A DNA stretch of 20,631 nucleotides from a virus, in the IMG/VR virus record IMGVR_UViG_3300031902_000378, positions 1 to 20,631 of that record, one strand, 5' to 3'. Below, one piece after another: positions 5,720-11,888 of this stretch. The translations under genes and the position numbers were made by a program. Under the pieces are notes generated by a model. The model did no database searches. It was not told the DNA's origin and saw nothing but the letters and a program-made list of their open reading frames with translations. Positions within the stretch are counted from its first letter, which is position 1. Each line of letters opens with the position of its first letter.

Positions 5720-5893
5720 ATGGCTGCGCTCACTCACCCGTGCCAATGGTACGGATGTCCCCGAACAGACACCCGGCCATGGCTTGTCTACTATGCCGCC
5801 GTCCGAGATTACCTCGCCACCTATCTCTGCGACGAGCACCATTATCTCAGCCTCGAACTCGGGTACATCGATTCCGCCACCCTTCCCGGATGA
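5720..5893 (+). CDS. Tiny Cys/His protein, probable zinc binding
   Basis: A 57-residue protein starting at ATG 5720, with a GGGGTGG ribosome site eight bases upstream. CQWYGCP near residues 8-14 and CDEHH near residues 37-41 form a C..C/C..H type metal site around a hydrophobic core (PWLVYYAAVRDYLATYL). The stop overlaps the next start (ATGA at 5890-5893), which supports both genes. The longer readings of this stretch in other frames (for example from an ATG at 5659) would bury this gene and have poor composition. Confidence 0.72.
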   Translation: MAALTHPCQWYGCPRTDTRPWLVYYAAVRDYLATYLCDEHHYLSLELGYIDSATLPG

Positions 5894-6066
5894 CGGGCCA
5901 GAGAGTGAGTCCGGCGGACATCCTCCCCTTTCCGGCGGGCCACCTCCTGCTCGTCGCCCTCGTCATCGGCGCGACGATGTGTGACGCGGCATGGGCGCCG
6001 GGTGTTATGTGGCTCGCCTGGTGGCTCGGGACGTCCACCGATATCACCGGGCCCGAGGGTTCGTGA
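5890..6066 (+). CDS. Small membrane protein
   Basis: A 58-residue protein starting in an ATGA overlap. Two hydrophobic stretches, HLLLVALVIGATMC and GVMWLAWWLG, are separated by only a few residues, so it is either one long or two short membrane segments, with a polar end (TSTDITGPEGS). The function is unknown. It ends one base into the next start (TGATG). It could be a holin-like or inner-membrane effector, but it is far from the lysis genes in transcription terms because it lies on the opposite strand. Confidence 0.7.
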   Translation: MTGQRVSPADILPFPAGHLLLVALVIGATMCDAAWAPGVMWLAWWLGTSTDITGPEGS

Positions 6067-6245
6067 TGCGCGCGAGCAGCTCGCCACTAGGGCCCCCGGA
6101 ACGCCGCCCGTGGCGCATCGTGCGATGGTGGCGACGGCTCTACGGGCAATGGCGGTTGGCCGATCGGCGCTGCCCGATCTGCGGGGTGATCGACTGCCCG
6201 AGCGTCGAGCACGCCGAGGAGTGGCAGCAGATCACGGCATGGTGA
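6066..6245 (+). CDS. Tiny zinc-ribbon-like protein, last gene of the early operon
   Basis: A 59-residue protein starting at ATG 6066 (a GTG one codon earlier is possible). A basic, Trp/Arg-rich N-terminal helix (RRPWRIVRWWRRLYGQW) is followed by CPICGVIDCPSVEH, which offers three cysteines and a histidine for zinc. The basic helix could bind nucleic acid or membrane. No family is recognised. It ends just before a strong hairpin that separates it from the convergent late operon. Confidence 0.68.
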   Translation: MRASSSPLGPPERRPWRIVRWWRRLYGQWRLADRRCPICGVIDCPSVEHAEEWQQITAW

Positions 6246-6250
6246 GAGGA

Positions 6251-6292
6251 CGGGCACCGCTGGCCCACGGGGAGAGGGTCGCGCGGTGCCCG
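6251..6292. terminator. Hairpin between convergent operons, probable bidirectional terminator
   Basis: CGGGCACCGC (6251-6260) and GCGGTGCCCG (6283-6292) form a perfect 10-bp stem around a 22-base loop. The early operon ends at 6245 and the late operon ends at 6325, so a symmetric structure here can stop both. There is no U-run on either side. A second smaller dyad, GAGCCG (6308-6313) with CGGCTC (6321-6326), lies at the end of the holin-like gene. Confidence 0.6.
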
Positions 6293-6324
6293 CCCTCGTC
6301 TACGGGCGAGCCGTGGCTAGCGGC

Positions 6325-6531
6325 TCACAGCGGCGCACGGGGCCGCTGATCGGGCACGTACGGGGTGTTCGGTGTCGCGTAGACACCCGCGTACGTCGCT
6401 ACCGCGATGATCGCCGCGCCGACCTTGTCCCACGGGTCCGGGAGCAGCCCGACCGCCAGTGCCCCGGCGAGAGCGCCGAGGGCAGCAACGCCCGCCTTGC
6501 GGGCCACGCTCCACACCTTGTGCCATTGCAT
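6325..6531 (-). CDS. Holin-like small membrane protein
   Basis: A 68-residue protein starting at ATG 6531. After a short basic N-terminus (MQWHKVWSVARKAG) come two hydrophobic segments, VAALGALAGALAVGLL and VGAAIIAVATYAGVYA, separated by the turn PDPWDK. The polar C-terminus contains ATPNTPYVPDQ. The size, the two-segment layout and the 'YA(T/V)PN' ending after the second helix match the holin-like proteins common at the end of actinophage lysis cassettes. It follows an amidase endolysin and a GH18 protein on the same strand. It would permeabilise the membrane to release the endolysin. The assignment is by layout and context; there is no test of pore activity. Confidence 0.72.
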   Translation of the reverse strand: MQWHKVWSVARKAGVAALGALAGALAVGLLPDPWDKVGAAIIAVATYAGVYATPNTPYVPDQRPRAPL

Positions 6532-6540
6532 CGCGCGCCC

Positions 6541-8103
6541 CTACGCGAGGACGAGCGCGGATGCGGACCGGAAGAAACCCCAGGCAGGGTTATTGCCCGC
6601 AGCGCGACGGCACTCCCATTCGAAGAATCCGAGCAGCTCCGGGTGTGCGTCGAGGTTCGAGGCGAACGCCGAGAGGGCGACGTCCTGCGGCGAGGAATTC
6701 GGGTAGGACTCGCCCACCACGCGGCACATGAATCCCTGCACGAGCTTGCTGAGCGGGATTCCGGCGCCGGACACGCGGGAACACACGCTCTCCAGCACGG
6801 ACAGCAGTTGACTCGTGTTACCCGCCTCCGGGAAGTCGTAATTCATGGTGGCGAAATAGTCGAGGATGCCCGCGTCCGAGTGCGCCTTGCCGGACGCCAG
6901 CCACAGCGGCTCCAGCGCTCCCCACAGTCCGGCGGTTAGGCCGATACTGAAACTCGCGCCGTACTTCGCCTTGAGCTTCTGCGAGCACGAGAGCATTGAC
7001 GCGACGTTCCACGCGCTGGGATTCTCGAGATCGTAGTCAACGCCGTTGATCCCGTGCGCGTCGACCATGGCCACCACGGAATTGAACATCTGTGTCGCGT
7101 GCGTCTCGTTGAGCAGGCGAATGGTGTCATTGTTCGACGAGCCGCCGATACCGATAGCGACGACGCCACCAGCCGCGATGAATGCGTCAGTGCATGCCCG
7201 GTCGAGCCCGCCGCCGCCGTACGCGACGTTACCGGTACCCGATCCCGAGCTGTCGGCCATGCCGATCACGACGTGTGTTGCGGTGTCCCGGATGTCGGTA
7301 GGCCAGTCCGCCATGGCGGGGCCGTCCCACGAGTTGAGCCACATCGCCGCGACCTTGCCGCCGCCACCACCCACGGGGGGCGGGTCGATCGGGTCGCCGA
7401 GACTGAGAACGACCGCCGCGCCGACTGTGGCATAGCTGGACAGGTATGACGCCGCGTCGCCGTGGCCGGACAGGACATAGCCGGTCGCGGGGATCGTCGT
7501 CCCGACTTCGCTGCCCGAGGAGAGCCGGTCGTTGACGGCGGACACCTTGCCGTCGCCGCCGATGGTGACCTCCACCCCGTAGGAATTCGTCGTGGTGATC
7601 GTCTGCGGCGCCATGAGACGCACAAGCTCATTGACCCCACGCCCGCCCGGGTAAGAGCCGGTCGGGTTGGTCCCGGCGAGCGGGTAACTGTTCGTCCCGA
7701 TCGTCACGGTGTTGACGTCGCCGGTCGGCGCCGCCGTCACGGTGAAGCTCGCCCCGGTCGCGTCGGCCGGTGCGTACGCGGCCGGATCGGTGGGAGTGAA
7801 GTGCGCGCCGAGGGTGTGGGTTCCCGCCGTAGGGCTCACGTAGGCCGTGGCTGCCCCGGAGACGAGCGCCACGGGCTCAGAAACGCCGCCGCCGGTGAGT
7901 GCCACGGTCCCGGCCGCCGACGTCGGAGACGCCGTCACAGTGGCGCCGAGGGCGATGCCTTCGACCTGGGGTGAGACGGGGGTGACGTCGCCGAGGGAGA
8001 GGGTGACCTCTACCGCCGTAGGCGGGACGACGTCGCGTGAGGTGACGTCGATGTCATAGACGGTTCCGGACTCGTCGGAGCCCGTGCCAGTGATCTTTAC
8101 CAT
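6541..8103 (-). CDS. Multidomain Ig-like / phosphodiester-glycosidase-like / GH18 glycosidase protein
   Basis: A 520-residue protein with AAGGAA seven bases before the ATG at 8103. Residues about 45-125 form a bacterial Ig-like domain (GTVALTGGG, then AGTHTLGAHFTPTD). Residues about 128-234 resemble the N-terminal part of the bacterial phosphodiester glycosidase (NAGPA-like) family: SYGVEVTIGGDGKVSAVNDR and IPATGYVLSGHGDAASYL. After a PPPVGGGGG linker, residues 250-520 are a GH18-like barrel with VVAIGIGG and the signature NGVDYDLE. This matches DGxDxDxE, with the proposed proton donor E360 and with D356 and D358 present, but Asn353 replaces the first Asp. No signal peptide is seen. It lies between the endolysin and the holin-like gene, so it may be a virion-associated or accessory lysin attacking cell-wall or capsular sugar. 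The substrate is unknown. Confidence 0.84.
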   Translation of the reverse strand: MVKITGTGSDESGTVYDIDVTSRDVVPPTAVEVTLSLGDVTPVSPQVEGIALGATVTASPTSAAGTVALTGGGVSEPVALVSGAATAYVSPTAGTHTLGAHFTPTDPAAYAPADATGASFTVTAAPTGDVNTVTIGTNSYPLAGTNPTGSYPGGRGVNELVRLMAPQTITTTNSYGVEVTIGGDGKVSAVNDRLSSGSEVGTTIPATGYVLSGHGDAASYLSSYATVGAAVVLSLGDPIDPPPVGGGGGKVAAMWLNSWDGPAMADWPTDIRDTATHVVIGMADSSGSGTGNVAYGGGGLDRACTDAFIAAGGVVAIGIGGSSNNDTIRLLNETHATQMFNSVVAMVDAHGINGVDYDLENPSAWNVASMLSCSQKLKAKYGASFSIGLTAGLWGALEPLWLASGKAHSDAGILDYFATMNYDFPEAGNTSQLLSVLESVCSRVSGAGIPLSKLVQGFMCRVVGESYPNSSPQDVALSAFASNLDAHPELLGFFEWECRRAAGNNPAWGFFRSASALVLA

Positions 8104-8139
8104 CGGGTGTTCCTTCGTGGTGCGTTGTGGTGCAGGGGC

Positions 8140-8964
8140 TTACTGGTCCAATCGGGCCGCGAGAGCGTCGAGCAGGGCTTTCGCGTTTCCGGAGTCGGCG
8201 GGGAGCTTCGCCACGATCGCGTCTGCCAGCGCGTTGACGTCGATGTCTCCGGCGGTGACCGCCGCGAGCAGCGCCACGAGCCGCACATTGTCGGCATCTG
8301 CGCCCGCATAGAGCCGGGTGAGCAGGGTCAACGGATTGACCTTTTCGCCCTTGATCGTCAGCGGGTAATAGAGGATGCCCTGTTGAATCTTCTGAATGTC
8401 GTCGTCGTCGAGCGTCGCCATGACGCTCCCTCCTGCGAGTCGTGCGCGGATGCCAGGCCAGATCACGGATTCGAGCTGTTCGGCGCGGGCGGGCCCCGGG
8501 CACGAATGCGCCTGCGGATTCCATTCCTCGAACATGTTGTGATAGCCGAGTCCGCGCCCGTTCCACGCCGTGGCTTTCGTGGCGGGATTACCGGTCTGCT
8601 GGCACCACCATGTGCCCAGCCGAATCGAGCTTTCGATCTGCGCCGCCGAGAATCCCTCTTGCCAGCGCCCGCCGTCCGAGCATTCGATGCTCGTGGCGTA
8701 GGCATTGCCTGCCACCTGCGCGTCTGCCTGGTGGTCGAGCGTCTGCCATTGGTAGAGCACGCCGTCCAACCCGTCGGGGTCATAGCGCCCGCCGAGGCCG
8801 AAATGACTTTCCGTGCCGGAGTAGCCGGCCGCCTTAAACATATTTTCGGTACTGCCGAGATACCCGACCATGGTGTGCCAGATCAGCAACCGCGGAATGC
8901 CGATATTCGGCTCGGTCTGCGTTCCCAGCGGCCGGAATCGCGCACCGGGGTAGAGTAGTTGCAT
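8140..8964 (-). CDS. lysA: Endolysin, N-acetylmuramoyl-L-alanine amidase
   Basis: A 274-residue protein with GAGGGGA before the ATG at 8964. The N-terminal 165 residues fit the zinc-dependent Amidase_2/PGRP fold: LLIWHTMVG with ligand H30, SHFGLGG with H54, TSIECSD with E94, GLGYHNMF with second ligand H142, and AHSCPG with third ligand C155. It would cut the MurNAc to L-alanine bond of peptidoglycan. A second helical module starts near residue 180 (DDDDIQKIQQGILYY, then DVNALADAIVAKLP), of the sort seen in actinophage tail and lysin proteins; it may bind wall or form multimers. There is no signal peptide, so release would need a holin. It precedes the GH18 and holin-like genes in transcription order. 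Confidence 0.9.
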   Translation of the reverse strand: MQLLYPGARFRPLGTQTEPNIGIPRLLIWHTMVGYLGSTENMFKAAGYSGTESHFGLGGRYDPDGLDGVLYQWQTLDHQADAQVAGNAYATSIECSDGGRWQEGFSAAQIESSIRLGTWWCQQTGNPATKATAWNGRGLGYHNMFEEWNPQAHSCPGPARAEQLESVIWPGIRARLAGGSVMATLDDDDIQKIQQGILYYPLTIKGEKVNPLTLLTRLYAGADADNVRLVALLAAVTAGDIDVNALADAIVAKLPADSGNAKALLDALAARLDQ

Positions 8965-8976
8965 AACACTGTCCCC

Positions 8977-9522
8977 TCACAAGGGAATGACCGTGATGGT
9001 GCGATAGGCGAATGCCGCGTTAGCTGTCCCGGTCCCGCTGGACGCATAGCGCAGGGTGAACGTGTTCGAGCCCGGCGTGAGCCCCTGGCATAGATCAGCC
9101 GCCGACATCCGCACCTGCTGATTAGTGCCACCGACACGGAATCCCAACCCGGCCGACGCGTTAGCCGGGAGCGTCGAGGCACCGGTGACGTCGTAAGCCG
9201 CGTTCGCATAGTTGAATGCGGTCTGCGCAAGGATTGCCGAGATGAACACGAGGGCCGTCGTCCCCGTGTCGGCCGTGACCTGAGGGCCGATCGTGGCTAG
9301 ATCGGTGAACGCGTTGGATGTGGTGCTCTCGGTCGCCTGCACGAATGCCTGTGACGGCATCCGCGCGGCCACCGCGTTGGGCCCGGCGGACACGAACAAC
9401 TGTGACGATTGCGTGGCCTTCGCCGGGGCCGTCTCCAGCAAGTTGTCGCGCACATGGGTATTCCATTGCGCGGCGGTGAGGACGGACCCTGACACTGCCG
9501 TCATGGGAGCTGTCCAGCTCAT
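8977..9522 (-). CDS. Tail fibre/tip-like protein, paralog A
   Basis: A 181-residue protein. The N-terminus, MSWTAPMTAVSGSVLTAAQW followed by RDNLLET, is the short collar-type motif found at the start of many phage tail fibre and tip proteins (W..G..LTA..WN...RDN). The rest is beta-rich, with DLCQGLTPGSNTFTLRY near the end, as expected for a jelly-roll-like receptor-binding or capping domain. It is a clear paralog of the next gene upstream (9538-10080): 24 of the first 31 residues are identical, and DLCQGLTPG.NTFT is shared. It probably sits at the tail tip and may contact the host surface. The receptor cannot be predicted. Confidence 0.82.
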   Translation of the reverse strand: MSWTAPMTAVSGSVLTAAQWNTHVRDNLLETAPAKATQSSQLFVSAGPNAVAARMPSQAFVQATESTTSNAFTDLATIGPQVTADTGTTALVFISAILAQTAFNYANAAYDVTGASTLPANASAGLGFRVGGTNQQVRMSAADLCQGLTPGSNTFTLRYASSGTGTANAAFAYRTITVIPL

Positions 9523-9537
9523 AGCCTTTTCATCTCC

Positions 9538-10080
9538 CTAGAATGGCCACACGGTAAGCGTTCGCTCTTGGAACTGAATGGGCCCGCCGTCCGCGCGGTA
9601 TTTCGCGGTGAACGTGTTCGTCCCGGGTGTCAGCCCTTGGCACAGATCGACGCCAGTCATTCGCATCTGATCCGATGTGGTGGACCGCCAGCCCACGGCG
9701 CCCCCGTCGGCAGCAATTCGTGTCGTGGCACCGCTCACGGCGTAAGACATGTATCCGTACCAACCGCTGGACGTCTGATAGACGAAACGACACGAGGACA
9801 TGACCAGCGCCATCACGCCGGTATCCACGGTGACCACCGGGCCGACCGAGGCGAGATCGCTATAGGCGGGAACGTTGTTCAGGATCGTGACGCCGCTATT
9901 CGTCGCCTGCGACACCTGCCGGGCCGCGATGGAATTCTGCCCGGTCCCGCTGAACGTCTGCCCGTACGCGGACGCCTTAGCAACTTCCGTCTCCAGCAAG
10001 TTGTCCCGAAGATGAATGTTCCAATTGCTCGCAGTGAATACCGCGCCCGCTACGGCTGTCATGGGGGCTGTCCAGCTCAC
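9538..10080 (-). CDS. Tail fibre/tip-like protein, paralog B
   Basis: The start is taken as GTG 10080, in a GTGA overlap with the previous stop; the longer open frame upstream is Arg/Pro-rich and runs through another gene. The product has 180 residues. It shares the collar-like N-terminus (MSWTAPMTAVAGAVFTASNW then RDNLLET) and the near-C-terminal DLCQGLTPGTNTFT with paralog A, while the middle differs strongly (FVYQTSSGWYGYMSYAVSG here). That pattern, with conserved ends and a variable centre, suggests two tip proteins sharing an attachment mode but exposing different faces. It could form a hetero-oligomer or alternative receptor-binding units. Confidence 0.82.
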   Translation of the reverse strand: MSWTAPMTAVAGAVFTASNWNIHLRDNLLETEVAKASAYGQTFSGTGQNSIAARQVSQATNSGVTILNNVPAYSDLASVGPVVTVDTGVMALVMSSCRFVYQTSSGWYGYMSYAVSGATTRIAADGGAVGWRSTTSDQMRMTGVDLCQGLTPGTNTFTAKYRADGGPIQFQERTLTVWPF

Positions 10081-10400
10081 ACGGTCACCCCGTGTTCCGC
10101 GTTCTCGTCGAGCAGCTCGACAACGCTCTGACCGTGCGGGAGCCCGGCGCGCAAGGCGAGATCGTGACTGGGCGGGAACCAATTCCGGGTGTGAGGGATC
10201 GGGCGGAGACTCAGAACGGCCATGATGTCGGCCGCCGCGTCCGGCCATTCGACGTCAGCGAGCCTGCCGCAGTAGCCGCAGTGATAGCCCCCGCCAGGGG
10301 GTCCCAGAGCCTCCACGTTGCCGCACGCGGCCGGACAGTCGGCAACCCAGGCACCCGAGTACACCCACGCTCGTGCACGCGTGGTGAGCAGCGTTGCCAT
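10077..10400 (-). CDS. Conserved small zinc-ribbon protein of the tail region
   Basis: A 107-residue protein with GAGGGGCGAG upstream of the ATG at 10400. CPAACGN around residues 22-27 and YHCGYCGR around residues 40-46 make a zinc ribbon. The downstream part contains VEWPDAAADIMAVLSLRPIP, then RNWFPPSH and ENAEHGV. This order (zinc ribbon, V.WP....I...L..RP, RNW.P, EN..HG) is common to small proteins found next to tail genes in actinophages and prophages. I know of no proven function. It overlaps the next gene by four bases. Confidence 0.82.
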   Translation of the reverse strand: MATLLTTRARAWVYSGAWVADCPAACGNVEALGPPGGGYHCGYCGRLADVEWPDAAADIMAVLSLRPIPHTRNWFPPSHDLALRAGLPHGQSVVELLDENAEHGVTV

Positions 10401-10412
10401 GTCTCGCCCCTC

Positions 10413-11888
10413 TCAGTGTGCGAATCGGCCCGTGTTGAACTTGCCGTTCGTCGCGGCATTGAATGTGAAGACGTTGGCCGGATCGTCCGTGGTGGGTCCG
10501 ACCTTTTCGCAGCCGTACTGGGTTTCGAGATTTCGGTTACCCCCCCCGGCTCCGGTGATCGAGTGTTGGATCTGCTCGATATAGAAATTCGCGTTCAGCC
10601 CGGTTTCGGCATCGATGATCGTCACCAGGTCCGAGAGATCGCGGGTCAATTGCTGCAGCTTGATCGAGTCGGTAGCCCCCGTGAGCCGGACATTGACGAT
10701 CGGCAGCCGCTCGGATCGCTTGATGATCACGAGGTTTGCGACGGCGAATGCGTCTTGCGCGTCCGCCCATGGCGCATCGAACGGATAGGACCGGCGCCCG
10801 TACTTGGCAATGCTGGCCGCGTTCTCGACAACCACCTGAGTGGTGAATGCCACGGGCAGCAGAACGCCGTGCATCTCCAGTGCATCTATCCGGGCCGCGC
10901 CGCCCGCGTTCTCGGTGAAGGTGACCGCCGCAGCCTCGCCCGAGATGCGATTGAACGCCACATCGAACGACCCGAATCCGCTGCCCGCCCACACGACGAA
11001 TGTCATTCGCAGCAACGGGCTGTCGGTCTTCATGATCACGCTACGGGTTTCGCCCGGTCCCAGGTCGATCGAGGTGTCTGATTTCCACACCACGCCCGGA
11101 TCAGTAGGCAACCGCGTCTCGACATTGAATGACACCGAATTGATGACGTCGCGCCACCCGGCGTCATAGCCCAGCGGCCAGGAGAAACGGGGGTCGGCAC
11201 CCTTGTCTCTGAATACCGTCTGAACGACCTTCGACGCGGTGTCAGTGAGCCTGTGCGCCCGGTCCCGGTACACGAAATTGCCGGTCGTCGCGTCAACGGT
11301 GACGAACGACGGGGGCCCTTCCGAGTGGATCACCTTGAGAATGGCGTCCCACGCGTTCGTGCCCTCTTCCCACCACCAATGAATGACCGTTGTCCCCGGG
11401 TCGATGTCCCGGCCGCCGCTCCACCCGATCGCGTCGAGAATGCGGCCGATAGCGTCGCCGGTTCGGATGCCCGAATACATCCCGGTAGAGATGGTGGACG
11501 CGTTAAGGTCCGCGAGAACGTCTATGTGCGTGACCTTGAGCCGCCGGTTCCCCGGGGTCCCGTCAATGTCGAACTCGTCGAGGTGCCCCCGCCACAGAGT
11601 GTAGGAAACGGAATTGAACGTGGCGACGATAAGGGACTCCCGGGCGGGAGCAATCAAGCCGACGAGAGGTGAACTCGTGTTCTCGGGCGAGTAGTCCCGG
11701 CTCGTGTTGTCGAGATCGAACGCCGCCGACCCGGGGGTGATCGGCGCCAGGGCCCGTGACTGGTCCCGGCCGTATCGGATCGTGACCGGGGTATCCGCCA
11801 GGATGCGGGCCGTGACGTTGTCCCCAGTGCCCGTGAACGTGCCGTCCCCGGCCCAGTCGATCGAATAGACGTACGTGACGTTAGCCAT
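10413..11888 (-). CDS. Minor tail / tail tip protein downstream of the tape measure
   Basis: A 491-residue protein. The ATG at 11888 overlaps the tape-measure stop by one base (TAATG); the frame stays open upstream, but that would lie within the tape measure gene. It begins with a beta-rich region (VTYVYSIDWAGDGTFTG, then PVTIRYGRDQSRALAPITPG) of a kind often seen at the start of tip proteins of Gram-positive siphoviruses. GHLDEFDIDG and a helical region with DAIGRILDAIGW follow, and then VIHWWWEEGTNAWDAILKV. The position directly after the tape measure is where distal tail and tail-hub proteins are encoded. Only this one large gene is found there, so it may combine roles normally split between two proteins. 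The hub role is inferred from position and layout. Confidence 0.78.
   Translation of the reverse strand: MANVTYVYSIDWAGDGTFTGTGDNVTARILADTPVTIRYGRDQSRALAPITPGSAAFDLDNTSRDYSPENTSSPLVGLIAPARESLIVATFNSVSYTLWRGHLDEFDIDGTPGNRRLKVTHIDVLADLNASTISTGMYSGIRTGDAIGRILDAIGWSGGRDIDPGTTVIHWWWEEGTNAWDAILKVIHSEGPPSFVTVDATTGNFVYRDRAHRLTDTASKVVQTVFRDKGADPRFSWPLGYDAGWRDVINSVSFNVETRLPTDPGVVWKSDTSIDLGPGETRSVIMKTDSPLLRMTFVVWAGSGFGSFDVAFNRISGEAAAVTFTENAGGAARIDALEMHGVLLPVAFTTQVVVENAASIAKYGRRSYPFDAPWADAQDAFAVANLVIIKRSERLPIVNVRLTGATDSIKLQQLTRDLSDLVTIIDAETGLNANFYIEQIQHSITGAGGGNRNLETQYGCEKVGPTTDDPANVFTFNAATNGKFNTGRFAH

Noticed and set aside
5659-5889. N-terminal extension of the small membrane protein from an ATG at 5659
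   Set aside because: It would contain the whole 5720-5893 gene in another frame; the ATGA junction at 5890 gives a better start.
10092-11081. Long plus-strand frame (329 residues) opposite the tail tip gene
   Set aside because: No recognisable motif, no ribosome site, and it would run against a well-supported late operon.
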